Of a stretch of 64,000 bases of DNA, positions 17,733 to 28,420 are shown piece by piece (position 1 is the stretch's first letter; each line of letters opens with the position of its first letter). Position numbers and translations under genes: made by a program. This DNA comes from Yersinia aleksiciae (GTDB taxonomy: Bacteria; Pseudomonadota; Gammaproteobacteria; Enterobacterales; Enterobacteriaceae). Where the stretch lies: NCBI RefSeq assembly GCF_001047675.1, contig NZ_CP011975.1, forward strand, positions 908,073 to 972,072, given 5' to 3'. A model generated the notes under the pieces. The model saw nothing but the letters and a program-made list of their open reading frames with translations, searched no databases and had not been told where the DNA came from.

Positions 17733-19864
17733 AAATCACCGATCCATCCAGCAGCGAGCTTGATTATCACTCACTGAATGCGATGCTGAACCTCTATGAT
17801 GCTGACGGGCGTATCCAGTTTGATAAAGATCGACTGGCAGCACGGCAATATTTCTTGCAACACGTCAATCAAAACACCGTGTTCTTCCATAATTTGCAGG
17901 AGAAACTCAACTACCTGATTGAGGAGGAATATTACGAGAAAGAGGTGCTGGATCAGTATGATTTCAGTTTTATCAAGAGCCTATTCCAGCAGGCTTATAG
18001 CAAAAAATTCCGTTTCCCCACCTTCCTTGGTGCGTTTAAGTATTACACCAGCTATACCCTGAAAACCTTTGATGGCAAACGCTATCTGGAGCGCTATGAG
18101 GATCGCGTTTGCATGGTTGCGCTGACACTGGCGGCGGGTAATCCACAATTGGCGCGGGAGTTGGTCGAAGAGATCATCTCTGGCCGCTTCCAACCCGCAA
18201 CCCCGACCTTCCTCAATTGCGGTAAAAAGCAGCGCGGTGAACTGGTCTCCTGCTTCTTGCTGCGCATTGAAGACAATATGGAGTCCATTGGTCGCTCGAT
18301 AAACTCGGCGCTGCAATTGTCTAAACGTGGCGGCGGTGTGGCTTTCCTCCTGAGCAATATTCGTGAAGTCGGTGCGCCCATCAAGCGGATTGAAAATCAG
18401 TCTTCTGGTGTCATTCCCATCATGAAAATGCTGGAAGATGCTTTCTCTTACGCCAATCAGCTAGGAGCGCGACAAGGCGCGGGGGCCGTCTATCTCCATG
18501 CCCATCATCCCGATATTTTGCGTTTTCTCGATACCAAACGGGAAAATGCCGATGAAAAAGTGCGTATTAAGACCCTGTCGCTGGGGGTGGTGATCCCTGA
18601 TATTACCTTTGAACTGGCGAAGAATAATGAGGAGATGTACCTGTTTTCGCCTTATGACATAGAGCAGGTTTACGGTGTGCCGATGTCTGAAATCAGCATC
18701 AGCGAAAAATATCGTGAAATGGTCGATAACAAGCGCATCCGTAAAAGTAAGATCAAGGCGCGCGAGTTCTTCCAGATCCTGGCAGAGATCCAGTTTGAGT
18801 CCGGCTACCCCTATATGATGTTTGAAGATACGGTGAATCGCGCCAACCCGATCAAAGGCCGGATCAATATGAGCAATCTCTGCTCAGAGATCTTGCAGGT
18901 TAATTCACCTACCGAATATAACGACGACCTCAGTTACCGTCATATCGGCAAAGATATCTCCTGTAATCTGGGCTCGCTAAATATCGCCCACACCATGGAT
19001 TCACCAGACTTTGGTAAATCCATTGAAACTGCTATTCGTGGATTAACGGCAGTCTCTGACATGAGTCATATTCGCTCAGTGCCTTCAATTGAAAAAGGCA
19101 ATCAGGAGTCCCATGCCATTGGTCTTGGGCAGATGAACCTGCACGGTTATCTGGCGCGCGAACGTATTTTCTATGGCTCAGAAGAGGCGCTGGACTTCAC
19201 CAATATCTACTTTTACACCGTGGTGTACCATGCGATCCGCGCATCTAATCTGCTGGCAATAGAACGCGGTTGCCACTTTAAGGGCTTCGACGAATCGGCT
19301 TACGCCTCAGGCAGCTATTTCACTAAATATGTGGAACAACGCTGGCAGCCGAAAACGGCCAAAGTACAAGCGCTGTTTGCCAACGCCGGTATTAGGATTC
19401 CCGACCAACAAGATTGGGTCGCACTGCGCCAATCTGTGATGGAGCACGGCATCTATAACCAGAACTTGCAGGCCGTGCCCCCTACCGGCTCAATTTCATA
19501 TATCAATCATTCGACATCAAGCATTCACCCGATTGTCTCTCCGATTGAGATCCGCAAAGAAGGCAAGATTGGCCGCGTCTATTATCCCGCACCTTATATG
19601 ACCAACGACAACCTTGAATATTATCAAGATGCCTATCAGATAGGGCCGGAGAAAATCATCGATACCTACGCCGAGGCAACTCAGCATGTCGATCAGGGGT
19701 TATCACTGACACTCTTCTTCCGCGATACCGCCACCACCCGCGATATTAACAAGGCGCAGATATATGCCTGGAAGAAAGGAATTAAAACTATTTATTACAT
19801 CCGGCTGCGTCAGATGGCACTCGAAGGCACGGAAGTTGAAGGTTGTGTTTCCTGCTCGCTGTAA
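17714..19864 (+). CDS. nrdE: Class Ib ribonucleotide reductase alpha subunit NrdE
   Basis: NrdE (716 residues) is the catalytic subunit that reduces ribonucleoside diphosphates. It appears to start with TTG (MATTKLKIT), overlapping nrdI, which aligns with E. coli NrdE MATT. Visible active-site blocks are [20 protein letters not shown], the catalytic NLCSEILQ segment (N-x-C-x-E), [38 protein letters not shown], and the C-terminal redox pair EGCVSCSL that NrdH reduces. As expected for NrdE it lacks the dATP-sensing cone. Fully intact. Confidence 0.97.
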   Translation: MATTKLKITDPSSSELDYHSLNAMLNLYDADGRIQFDKDRLAARQYFLQHVNQNTVFFHNLQEKLNYLIEEEYYEKEVLDQYDFSFIKSLFQQAYSKKFRFPTFLGAFKYYTSYTLKTFDGKRYLERYEDRVCMVALTLAAGNPQLARELVEEIISGRFQPATPTFLNCGKKQRGELVSCFLLRIEDNMESIGRSINSALQLSKRGGGVAFLLSNIREVGAPIKRIENQSSGVIPIMKMLEDAFSYANQLGARQGAGAVYLHAHHPDILRFLDTKRENADEKVRIKTLSLGVVIPDITFELAKNNEEMYLFSPYDIEQVYGVPMSEISISEKYREMVDNKRIRKSKIKAREFFQILAEIQFESGYPYMMFEDTVNRANPIKGRINMSNLCSEILQVNSPTEYNDDLSYRHIGKDISCNLGSLNIAHTMDSPDFGKSIETAIRGLTAVSDMSHIRSVPSIEKGNQESHAIGLGQMNLHGYLARERIFYGSEEALDFTNIYFYTVVYHAIRASNLLAIERGCHFKGFDESAYASGSYFTKYVEQRWQPKTAKVQALFANAGIRIPDQQDWVALRQSVMEHGIYNQNLQAVPPTGSISYINHSTSSIHPIVSPIEIRKEGKIGRVYYPAPYMTNDNLEYYQDAYQIGPEKIIDTYAEATQHVDQGLSLTLFFRDTATTRDINKAQIYAWKKGIKTIYYIRLRQMALEGTEVEGCVSCSL

Positions 19865-19886
19865 ATGAATAAAATCGGGTTAATAA

Positions 19887-20870
<984 letters not shown>

Positions 20871-21517
20871 GCTTTCTCAGTCTTCATATCTCCCCCTTTA
20901 CCAGAGCATAAAAAAAGAGAAATCAAGAGTAACAGGCAGCCATATTGAGGTTGCCTGTTTTTTCCCCACCATTGACGCCCTATTTCGCCCTAAAATCCCC
21001 CTATCAACTCCGCCCTGTTTTTTCCTGTTCAACGGCCAGAGTAAACAGCGAAATTTGAAATTATTCTCTCGCGATACTTTTGGTGACAGACCAGAGCATA
21101 AGGGGACTCAGCGCATCTCGTTGAGCGACAGAAATGCCCTATCAAAGTTGAAAATCATGTCCCATTCTGAGGTGAATTAGAGTCCGCGATCAGGAAGGAT
21201 ATAATCACTAATACGACCAAATAATATTAGCTATATATGAACCACATTCACACCGCTGAGGGACTAATTAGTCATCGGCCTCACCGATAATATTAGACAT
21301 TTCATCACTACCAGAAAACCACAATATTAACGCATGTAAATCAATCATTCTAAAAGATATATATTGAGATAATGACCATTGCCAATTTGATTATAAGGAC
21401 ATTGAGGGTTGTCTCAGATTCTCACTGTGTTAGGGTATATGGCGCTCTATTTTTTCATCAGGATAACATCGATCGAATAAACATAATTCAAAATTGACAG
21501 AGGGATATACCAGCTGC
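20871..21517. other. nrdF-proV intergenic region
   Basis: About 650 bp. The first part holds the nrd terminator. The remainder is AT-rich and must contain the osmoregulated proU promoter, probably within 21200-21480 where several TATATA-like and TAATA stretches occur, but I cannot fix one promoter by eye. A 117-codon open frame (20827-21180) that runs out of nrdF in another frame has no homology and low plausibility. Confidence 0.5.
20931..20963 (+). terminator. Terminator of nrdHIEF
   Basis: AACAGGCA and TGCCTGTT pair around a 13-base loop that itself can extend the stem (GCC/GGT), followed by six T. Confidence 0.8.
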
Positions 21518-22717
21518 ATGGCAATTAAACTCGAAGTAAAGAATCTATATAAAATATTTGGTGAGCATCCCGAACGGGCTTTTAAACTGCTTGAATCAGG
21601 TAAGAATAAAGAGCAGATATTTGCTAAAACAGGTTTGTCCGTTGGCGTTAAAGATGCCAATCTGGCCATTGAAGAAGGCGAGATATTCGTCATCATGGGA
21701 TTATCCGGTTCCGGTAAATCCACCCTGGTACGCCTTCTCAATCGTCTGATAGAACCTACGCGTGGCGAAGTACTGATCGACGGCGAAGATATTGCCAAAA
21801 TATCGGATAGCGCCCTGCGCACGGTGAGGCGCAATAAGATCAGTATGGTCTTCCAATCCTTTGCATTAATGCCCCATTTGAATGTCCTCGACAATACCGC
21901 ATTCGGCATGGAGTTGGCGGGCGTCCCTCAACAGGAACGCCATGAAAAAGCCATGGAAGCCTTGCGTCAGGTGAGTCTGGACAGCTACGCCTACTCTTAT
22001 CCCGACGAGCTTTCCGGTGGGATGCGTCAACGTGTCGGCTTAGCCCGCGCCATGGCCAATAACCCCGACATCTTATTAATGGATGAGGCTTTTTCCGCCC
22101 TCGACCCACTCATCCGCACCGAGATGCAAGATGAGCTGGTCAAGTTACAAGCGAAACAGCAAAGAACCATCGTCTTTATCTCCCATGATCTGGATGAAGC
22201 CATGCGCATTGGTGATCGCATTGCCATTATGCAAGGCGGCGTAGTGGTACAAGTTGGCACCCCGGATGAGATCCTAAACAATCCGGCCAATGACTATGTG
22301 CGCACCTTCTTCCGTGGCGTTGATATCAGCCACGTCTTCAGCGCCAAGGATATTGCGCGCCGCCGCCCAGTCTCTTTGATCCGTAAAACACCGGGTTTCG
22401 GCCCGCGTTCAGCATTAAAACTGCTTCAGGATGAAGACCGCGATTACGGTTATGTGTTGGAACGCGGGCAGAAGTTTATTGGCGTGGTATCGATAGATTC
22501 ACTGAAAAAAGCGTTGGCTGAAAACCAGTCGTTGGACAGTGCCTTACTGGCTGATCCCGCACCGGTTCCCGCAGACATGCCCCTCAGTGAGCTGATTTCA
22601 CTGGTTGCACAAGCCCCTTGCGCGGTGCCTGTGGTCGGTGAAGACAACAGCTATATCGGTATTATTTCCAAGGCCATGCTGTTGCAGGCCCTAGATAAGG
22701 AGACGCCAAATGAGTGA
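21518..22717 (+). CDS. proV: Glycine betaine/proline ABC transporter ATPase ProV
   Basis: ProV (399 residues) energises the ProU osmoprotectant importer. Start at 21518 ([18 protein letters not shown]) matches E. coli exactly in position; eight upstream codons are not used. Walker [10 protein letters not shown], signature LSGGMRQR, Walker [14 protein letters not shown], and a C-terminal tandem CBS region (about residues 280-395, with [17 protein letters not shown] and [17 protein letters not shown]) that senses ionic strength in this family. proW overlaps its last 8 bases. Confidence 0.97.
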   Translation: MAIKLEVKNLYKIFGEHPERAFKLLESGKNKEQIFAKTGLSVGVKDANLAIEEGEIFVIMGLSGSGKSTLVRLLNRLIEPTRGEVLIDGEDIAKISDSALRTVRRNKISMVFQSFALMPHLNVLDNTAFGMELAGVPQQERHEKAMEALRQVSLDSYAYSYPDELSGGMRQRVGLARAMANNPDILLMDEAFSALDPLIRTEMQDELVKLQAKQQRTIVFISHDLDEAMRIGDRIAIMQGGVVVQVGTPDEILNNPANDYVRTFFRGVDISHVFSAKDIARRRPVSLIRKTPGFGPRSALKLLQDEDRDYGYVLERGQKFIGVVSIDSLKKALAENQSLDSALLADPAPVPADMPLSELISLVAQAPCAVPVVGEDNSYIGIISKAMLLQALDKETPNE

Positions 22718-23888
22718 TCAAATCCAGATCAACGATCAAGCAGTCAGTAACCCTTGGGCTACGGATGCAGCGGCGTCGACTGCACCTGCTGTGACTAACA
22801 CCGCCCCTCAGAGCCTGTCAGCCGCAGCTGACCCTTGGGGAGCCAGCATGGCCGAGGGTAGCCATGCCGCAGGGAGTGCCGGCCACGAGGCTGCCGCTCA
22901 GGCGGCACAGAGCCAAGTGGCAAATGCTGACTGGCTGAACAGCGCGCCAGCGGCGGCACCTGAACATTTCAGCTTAATGGACCCGTTCCACACCACGTGG
23001 TTGCCACTGGATTCATGGGTCACTCACGGCATTGACTGGGTCGTGCTGCACTTCCGCCCACTGTTCCAAGGCATTCGTGTGCCGGTCGACTTTATTCTCA
23101 GTGGCTTCCAGCACTTGCTGTTGGGTATGCCAGCACCGGTGGCGATTCTGGTCTTTGCCCTGATCGCCTGGCAGTTCTCCACCTTAGGGATGGGGGTAGC
23201 TACCCTGGTCTCACTGATCGCCATTGGCGCTATCGGCGCGTGGTCGCAAGCCATGGTGACACTGGCACTGGTTCTGACCTCGCTATTCTTCTGTATCCTT
23301 ATCGGGCTACCGCTCGGGATATGGCTGGCGCGCAGTAATAATGCCGCACGTATCATTCGGCCCTTGCTGGATGCCATGCAGACCACACCAGCCTTCGTCT
23401 ATCTGGTGCCGATCGTCATGCTATTTGGTATCGGTAACGTGCCGGGCGTGGTGGTCACCATTATCTTTGCGCTGCCACCGATTGTTCGCTTGACCATTCT
23501 GGGTATCAAACAGGTGCCGGAAGATCTTATCGAAGCCGCAGAGTCCTTTGGTGCCAATCCACGTCAATTGTTGTTCAAAGTACAACTGCCGCTGGCGATG
23601 CCAACCATCATGGCAGGTGTGAACCAGACCCTGATGCTGGCGCTGTCGATGGTGGTTATCGCTTCGATGATTGCCGTCGGCGGTTTAGGCCAGATGGTGC
23701 TGCGCGGTATTGGTCGCCTGGATATGGGGCTGGCCGCCGTCGGGGGAGTGGGTATCGTGATTCTGGCGATTATTCTTGACCGCCTGACCCAATCATTAGG
23801 CCGCGATCGCCGCAGTAAAGGCGTTGGCCGCTGGTATGCCACCGGCCCTATCGGGCTATTCACCAAACCATTTCGTAACAGCAAGTAA
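22710..23888 (+). CDS. proW: Glycine betaine/proline ABC transporter permease ProW
   Basis: ProW (392 residues) is the inner-membrane permease of ProU. A long Ala-rich hydrophilic amino terminus (about 100 residues, including [17 protein letters not shown]) precedes the membrane domain. The EAA loop is visible as [23 protein letters not shown]. It overlaps proV by 8 bp, and an ERIC element then separates it from proX by about 160 bp. The poly-Ala stretch is a little longer than in E. coli, but the family always has an extended cytoplasmic or periplasmic tail here. Confidence 0.96.
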   Translation: MSDQIQINDQAVSNPWATDAAASTAPAVTNTAPQSLSAAADPWGASMAEGSHAAGSAGHEAAAQAAQSQVANADWLNSAPAAAPEHFSLMDPFHTTWLPLDSWVTHGIDWVVLHFRPLFQGIRVPVDFILSGFQHLLLGMPAPVAILVFALIAWQFSTLGMGVATLVSLIAIGAIGAWSQAMVTLALVLTSLFFCILIGLPLGIWLARSNNAARIIRPLLDAMQTTPAFVYLVPIVMLFGIGNVPGVVVTIIFALPPIVRLTILGIKQVPEDLIEAAESFGANPRQLLFKVQLPLAMPTIMAGVNQTLMLALSMVVIASMIAVGGLGQMVLRGIGRLDMGLAAVGGVGIVILAIILDRLTQSLGRDRRSKGVGRWYATGPIGLFTKPFRNSK

Positions 23889-23910
23889 TTTTAAATAATT
23901 ACACTCAATA

Positions 23911-24039
23911 TCATACCCAAAGTCATTGGCGCTGCGGCAAGGCAGCAAGCGAGTAAATCCCAATGAGCTTACATAAGTAAGTGATTCGGGTGCGCGAGTG
24001 CCGCGAACACAGCAGCAGCGTCAAGGACGAAGGGAATAA
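23911..24039. repeat. ERIC element inside proVWX (between proW and proX)
   Basis: A 129-bp element with imperfect terminal inverted repeats: TCATACCCAAAGTCATTGGC at the left pairs with the segment ending CAAGGACGAAGGGAATAA. The centre contains AAGTAAGTGATTCGGGTGCG, which closely matches the conserved ERIC core (the region of the classical ERIC2 primer). ERICs are miniature elements that fold into long RNA hairpins; inside an operon one can affect mRNA processing and differential expression. It ends about 11 bp before the proX start. Confidence 0.9.
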
Positions 24040-24049
24040 GGGGAAAATT

Positions 24050-25048
24050 ATGCGTATGACAGGAATCTGGGCCTTAACTCTCACCACACTGATCAGCACT
24101 CAGTTATCCGCCGCAGAATTACCGGGTAAAGGCGTTAGCGTCCAACCGCTGCAAAGCACCATTTCGGAAGAGACTTTCCAGACCTCACTCGTTAATAAGG
24201 CGCTGGAGAAGCTCGGTTACGATGTCCAGCCAACCAAAGAGGTTGACTACAATGTCGCCTACGCTTCCATTGCCGCAGGTGATGCCACCTATCTGGCAGT
24301 CAACTGGGAACCACTGCATAACGACCAGTACGCCGCCGCAGGTGGTGATGCCAAGTTTTATCGTCAGGGTAACTATATCGAAGGGCTGGCGCAGGGCTAT
24401 TTGATCGACAAAAAAACCGCCGATAAATACCACATCACCAATATTGAGCAGTTAAAAGATCCGAAAATCGCCAAATTGTTTGATGCCAATAATGATGGCA
24501 AAGCCGACTTAACCGGCTGTAACCCCGGTTGGGGCTGTGAAGCGCCGATTAATCATCAAATCAAAGCTTACGGCCTGAGCGACACCGTGACCCATAATCA
24601 GGGTAACTATGCCGCCATGATTGCCGATACCATCACCCGCTACAAAGAAGGTAAACCGATTCTTTATTACACTTGGACCCCCTATTGGGTCAGTGATGTC
24701 TTAGTGCCGGGGCGTGATGTGGTGTGGTTGCAGGTGCCGTTCTCTTCCCTGCCAGATAAAACTATCAACACCCAGCTTTCCAATGGCGCGAACTACGGCT
24801 ATCCACCGAGTGTGATGCATATCGTCGCCAACAAAAAATGGGCTGAAGCCAATCCGGCTGCCGCTAAACTGTTCTCTGTCATGAAAATATCGATTAATGA
24901 TGTGAATGCTCAGAACATGCGGATGCATGCCGGTGAATCATCAGATGCCGATATCGAACGCCATGTGAACGGCTGGATTCAGGCGCATCAGGCCACCTTT
25001 GATGGCTGGGTGAACACCGCCGCACAAGCGGGTAATGCTGCACAATAA
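24050..25048 (+). CDS. proX: Glycine betaine-binding periplasmic protein ProX
   Basis: ProX (332 residues) is the periplasmic ligand-binding protein of ProU. I start at 24050 ([20 protein letters not shown]), a signal peptide cleaved before AELPGKG, preceded by AAGGGGAAAA; the longer frame upstream is ERIC sequence read by chance. Ligand-pocket tryptophans are visible in [12 protein letters not shown] and [12 protein letters not shown]. The pair GCNPGWGC contains the disulfide cysteines seen in E. coli ProX. A terminator follows directly. Confidence 0.96.
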   Translation: MRMTGIWALTLTTLISTQLSAAELPGKGVSVQPLQSTISEETFQTSLVNKALEKLGYDVQPTKEVDYNVAYASIAAGDATYLAVNWEPLHNDQYAAAGGDAKFYRQGNYIEGLAQGYLIDKKTADKYHITNIEQLKDPKIAKLFDANNDGKADLTGCNPGWGCEAPINHQIKAYGLSDTVTHNQGNYAAMIADTITRYKEGKPILYYTWTPYWVSDVLVPGRDVVWLQVPFSSLPDKTINTQLSNGANYGYPPSVMHIVANKKWAEANPAAAKLFSVMKISINDVNAQNMRMHAGESSDADIERHVNGWIQAHQATFDGWVNTAAQAGNAAQ

Positions 25049-25058
25049 TTAATGTGAA

Positions 25059-25087
25059 ACAGATACTTTCGGGTATCTGTTTTTTTA
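25059..25087 (+). terminator. Terminator of proVWX
   Basis: ACAGATAC / GTATCTGT perfect 8-bp stem, six-base loop, then seven T. Confidence 0.92.
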
Positions 25088-25150
25088 TCCGTCGAAAGTC
25101 TTGTTCGGTTCAGATGATAGAAGGGGTATGAACGGAGATTGAATACAACG

Positions 25151-25181
25151 AAGCCCTGAGTTATTTCTAACTCAGGGCTGC
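25151..25181 (-). terminator. Terminator-like hairpin after tRNA-Asp
   Basis: AGCCCTGAGTTA / TAACTCAGGGCT perfect 12-bp stem directly downstream of the tRNA (minus strand). The following T content is modest (TTCGTTGTATT). Confidence 0.75.
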
Positions 25182-25188
25182 TGAATGT

Positions 25189-25265
25189 TGGCGGTGCGGA
25201 CGGGACTCGAACCCGCGACCCCCGGCGTGACAGGCCGGTATTCTAACCGACTGAACTACCGCACC
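25189..25265 (-). tRNA. tRNA-Asp (GTC)
   Basis: 77 nt including encoded CCA. Minus strand begins GGTGCGGTAGTTCAGTCGGT, has anticodon GTC in the CCTGTCACG loop, T-arm GGTTCGAGTCC and ends CGCACCGCCA. Stem pairing is complete. In E. coli a tRNA-Asp (aspV) lies at the same place next to dnaQ. Confidence 0.97.
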
Positions 25266-25377
25266 ACGCTGCTGTTCCGGTTAAGAACGAGACGGATATT
25301 ACGTATCGAAGGTAATGGCGTCAACATTTTTTCCTGCAAAATAAGCTGTTTGCACAGTTTTTCGTCTGGGTGTCGTT

Positions 25378-26157
25378 TTATTCTGCGTTTGTGCTCTCTT
25401 CCGATTCAAGCGGCATTCGCCACAAACAGCTACCGCCCTTTTTCATCACTAAATCGAGGCGCGATTCATGGGCCGCCAATTCATCCTCAGCGGCATAAAT
25501 AATTTTCAGCCCAGATGCTGGGCGGGTAATGCGCTGAATGTCGTCGGAAGCGTCATTCTGTGACTGATCACCCTCCATTGAGAAAGTGAGCGACGTCTGG
25601 CCGCCGGTCATCGCCAGATAGACTTCTGACAGAATTTCGGCATCGAGTAACGCGCCGTGCAATGTTCGCTTGGTATTATCGATCAGGTAGCGATCACACA
25701 GAGCATCGAGGTTATTGCGCTTGCCGGGGAACAGACGACGCGCCATTAACAGGCTATCGGTGATGGTACAGAAGGTCTCCGTTTTCGGAATATCCTGCTG
25801 CAACATGCGGAACTCATGATCCATAAAGCCGATATCAAACGCCGCGTTATGGATGATTAATTCTGCACCACGGATAAACTCGAGAAACTCAGGTGCAATA
25901 TCAGCAAATGTCGGCTTATCCGCCAAAAACTCATCGCTAATACCGTGAACACCATAGGCCTCGGGATCAACCAGACGGTCGGGTTTCACATACACATGGA
26001 AGTTTCTGCCGGTCAGACGGCGGTTGATCACTTCAACTGCGCCGATCTCAATAATCCGATGGCCTTCATAATGAACGCCCAGCTTATTCATACCGGTGGT
26101 TTCAGTATCCAGAACAATCTGTCTGGTCGGTGTAACGATCATATTGCCAGTGCTCAT
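25378..26157 (-). CDS. dnaQ: DNA polymerase III epsilon subunit (proofreading exonuclease) DnaQ
   Basis: DnaQ (259 residues) is the 3'-5' exonuclease of the replicative polymerase. ExoI motif IVLDTETTGMN (D-x-E), ExoII HNAAFDIGFMDHEF, and ExoIII HGALLDAEILSEVYLAMTGG are all present. The C-terminal segment that binds the alpha subunit follows a linker rich in D/S/Q (GDQSQNDASDDIQ). Divergent from rnhA with a 55-bp promoter space, as in E. coli. Confidence 0.97.
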   Translation of the reverse strand: MSTGNMIVTPTRQIVLDTETTGMNKLGVHYEGHRIIEIGAVEVINRRLTGRNFHVYVKPDRLVDPEAYGVHGISDEFLADKPTFADIAPEFLEFIRGAELIIHNAAFDIGFMDHEFRMLQQDIPKTETFCTITDSLLMARRLFPGKRNNLDALCDRYLIDNTKRTLHGALLDAEILSEVYLAMTGGQTSLTFSMEGDQSQNDASDDIQRITRPASGLKIIYAAEDELAAHESRLDLVMKKGGSCLWRMPLESEESTNAE

Positions 26158-26212
26158 AGCGCTCGTTTATGTCAGACTTAACGTTTAAACAGATAGGAAG
26201 AGTCTACCAGAG

Positions 26213-26677
26213 ATGACTAAACAGGTAGAGATTTTCACCGACGGATCTTGCCTTGGCAATCCGGGACCCGGTGGTTACGGCGCAATCTTGCGTTACAAGC
26301 AGCATGAAAGAACCTTTAGTGCAGGTTACTATTTGACCACTAACAACCGCATGGAGCTGATGGCTGCCATCGTCGCGCTTGAGGCTCTGACCTCGCCTTG
26401 TGAAGTGACGCTCAGCACGGATAGCCAGTATGTACGCCAAGGTATCACTCAGTGGATTCACAACTGGAAAAAACGTGGTTGGAAAACAACCGACCGCAAA
26501 CCGGTACGCAATGTGGATTTGTGGCAGCGTCTGGATCTGGCGATCCAAACCCATACCGTGCAATGGGAATGGGTAAAAGGCCATGCGGGCCACCCGGAAA
26601 ACGAACGTTGCGATGAACTGGCCCGCCAGGGTGCGAACTCACCGACGTTAGAGGATACTGGCTATATCCCTAATTAA
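26213..26677 (+). CDS. rnhA: Ribonuclease HI
   Basis: RNase HI (154 residues) removes RNA from RNA-DNA hybrids. Catalytic residues visible: D in [19 protein letters not shown] in [16 protein letters not shown] in [12 protein letters not shown], and the H-D pair in [16 protein letters not shown]. The basic protrusion [15 protein letters not shown] is the substrate-handle. Divergent from dnaQ; convergent with yafS. Confidence 0.97.
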   Translation: MTKQVEIFTDGSCLGNPGPGGYGAILRYKQHERTFSAGYYLTTNNRMELMAAIVALEALTSPCEVTLSTDSQYVRQGITQWIHNWKKRGWKTTDRKPVRNVDLWQRLDLAIQTHTVQWEWVKGHAGHPENERCDELARQGANSPTLEDTGYIPN

Positions 26678-26692
26678 TACGTTGCCGCTAAA

Positions 26693-27412
26693 TCAGGGCT
26701 GATCACGATAGCTTTTGGTCGCACCAACGGCGCGGCTGAACCAAGGTTTACGCGCCCCGAATTTCATCGGATTGAAGGTCAGTGGAATGGTGCGTTTACG
26801 GGCGACAATCAGGCTGACGCAACCTAACGCTGGCAAGTGGGTGCTAATAAAGCGCCCACCCTCTTTATGCCAGGGTAAAACGTGGAAACGCGACAGATGC
26901 AAAACTTCATAATTCAGCAGACTCAGCCAATCCAGTAAACGCATTTGGGTAAACATACGGCTAACATAGGGCTGCCGCAGGCGTAATACTGGGATCAATT
27001 TCCCTGCTCCCAGCATACTCATTGGATTAAAATTACTAATAACCAGCCAACCGTCGTCGATAAGCACCCGATCCACCTCACGTAAAATACGGTGTGGATC
27101 AGCGGCATAAGCTAAAGTGTGAGACAGTAAACAGGCATCCACGGATTTTTCGGCAAAAGGTAACTGGTACGGGCTGGCGAACACTTGCATGTTTTTGCCT
27201 CTTTCCCCCACATTCACCTGATGGGAGATAGCACATTTATCGCTGGCAATTTCGGCACTCAAATGGCCTATTTTCAGCAAATGGAAACCAAAGAATTTAG
27301 GCCACCAAGGCTGCAACTGTTGCTCAATTGCCGTGCGATAATACTCTCCCCAAGGTAACTCAGCCCAGGATGCGGGCGCATCAATCTTTCGGCGTGTTTG
27401 CGCTGGTTTCAT
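26693..27412 (-). CDS. yafS: SAM-dependent methyltransferase-like protein YafS
   Basis: YafS (239 residues) is a class I methyltransferase-fold protein of unknown substrate, conserved next to rnhA/gloB in enterobacteria. The core LPFAEKSVDACLLSHTLAYA, HRILREVDRVLIDDGWLVIS and NFNPMSMLGAGKLIP are family blocks; motif I is weak. The start at 27412 (MKPAQTRRK) lies only a few bases from an ERIC element, which supplies the apparent ribosome site (TTGGGTAGAAAC); an in-frame TTG at 27424 inside the ERIC is also possible. Confidence 0.88.
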   Translation of the reverse strand: MKPAQTRRKIDAPASWAELPWGEYYRTAIEQQLQPWWPKFFGFHLLKIGHLSAEIASDKCAISHQVNVGERGKNMQVFASPYQLPFAEKSVDACLLSHTLAYAADPHRILREVDRVLIDDGWLVISNFNPMSMLGAGKLIPVLRLRQPYVSRMFTQMRLLDWLSLLNYEVLHLSRFHVLPWHKEGGRFISTHLPALGCVSLIVARKRTIPLTFNPMKFGARKPWFSRAVGATKSYRDQP

Positions 27413-27415
27413 GTT

Positions 27416-27554
27416 TCTACCCAATAGATTTCAAGGTGCGGGAAGGCGGCAAGCAAGTGGATCCCGATGAACTTACACAAGTAAGCGAGGCCCATAGATG
27501 GGCCGGGTCGCGAGAGTAGCCAACACACCTGCAATTTGAAAGATGACGGGTATA
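27416..27554. repeat. ERIC element between yafS and gloB
   Basis: A 139-bp ERIC variant with terminal segments CTACCCAATAGATTTCAAGG and (reverse complement) ATACCCGTCATCTTTCAAAT. The core ACTTACACAAGTAAGCGAGG is recognisable; an extra palindromic block GGCCCATAGATGGGCC near 27488 makes it about 12 bp longer than standard. It fills the whole divergent promoter region of yafS and lies 39 bp before gloB. Confidence 0.88.
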
Positions 27555-27593
27555 TTATCTTCTTTCAAGCTATTGCCAACAAAAGGGTACCCC

Positions 27594-28349
27594 ATGAATC
27601 TTATCAGCATTCCGGCATTTCAAGACAATTACATTTGGCTATTGGCAGATCAACAAAAACAGTGCGTTATTGTTGATCCGGGCGAATCCGCTCCAATGCT
27701 GGCAGCGTTGAGTCAAGGCCAATATAGCCCTCAGGCCATCTTACTCACTCATCACCACCACGATCACGTCGGCGGTGTTGCTGATTTATGTCGTCATTTC
27801 CCCAACATTCCCGTCTATGGACCACAGGAAACAGCGAACAAAGGCGCGACAATTATTGTTAATGGGGGTGATAACCTGACAATTGGCGAGCAAAACTACC
27901 ATGTTATTGCTGTGCCCGGCCATACCCTCGGGCACATTGCATACTACAGCGAACCTTATCTTTTCTGTGGTGATACCCTCTTCTCTGCTGGCTGCGGCAG
28001 GTTATTCGAAGGCACGCCAGAGCAAATGTACACGTCAATTCAACAGCTCGCGCAGCTCCCTGACGAAACCTTAATTTGCAGCGCGCATGAATATACTCTC
28101 TCAAATCTTAAGTTTGCCCGTTCCCTTCTGCCATCAGATCAAGATATAGCTACATATCAACAACAAATCATGCAATTACGGGCAAAAAACCTACCCAGCC
28201 TACCTACAAAATTGCAATTTGAGCGGAAAATTAATGTTTTTTTACGTTGCAATGACGTTGATTTACAAAGAGAAATAGGCGTAATCTCTCCACCAAGCTC
28301 ACTTGTCTCAGTTTTTTCCGAATTACGCGCCCGTAAAGACCGCTTCTGA
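27594..28349 (+). CDS. gloB: Hydroxyacylglutathione hydrolase (glyoxalase II) GloB
   Basis: GloB (251 residues) hydrolyses S-lactoylglutathione to lactate and glutathione, completing methylglyoxal detoxification. The metallo-beta-lactamase motif [10 protein letters not shown] is intact; [11 protein letters not shown] and [17 protein letters not shown] supply further metal ligands. Start at 27594 ([17 protein letters not shown]) agrees with the family; the ORF extends 17 codons upstream into the ERIC. The C-terminal glutathione-binding region ends in RARKDRF. Confidence 0.96.
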   Translation: MNLISIPAFQDNYIWLLADQQKQCVIVDPGESAPMLAALSQGQYSPQAILLTHHHHDHVGGVADLCRHFPNIPVYGPQETANKGATIIVNGGDNLTIGEQNYHVIAVPGHTLGHIAYYSEPYLFCGDTLFSAGCGRLFEGTPEQMYTSIQQLAQLPDETLICSAHEYTLSNLKFARSLLPSDQDIATYQQQIMQLRAKNLPSLPTKLQFERKINVFLRCNDVDLQREIGVISPPSSLVSVFSELRARKDRF

Positions 28350-28420
28350 GCTTTTAGTTGTGTTTTTTGTCGAAGCAAAGTATGATTGGTCGTCTTTTAA
28401 GCAACTACATTGACACACAC

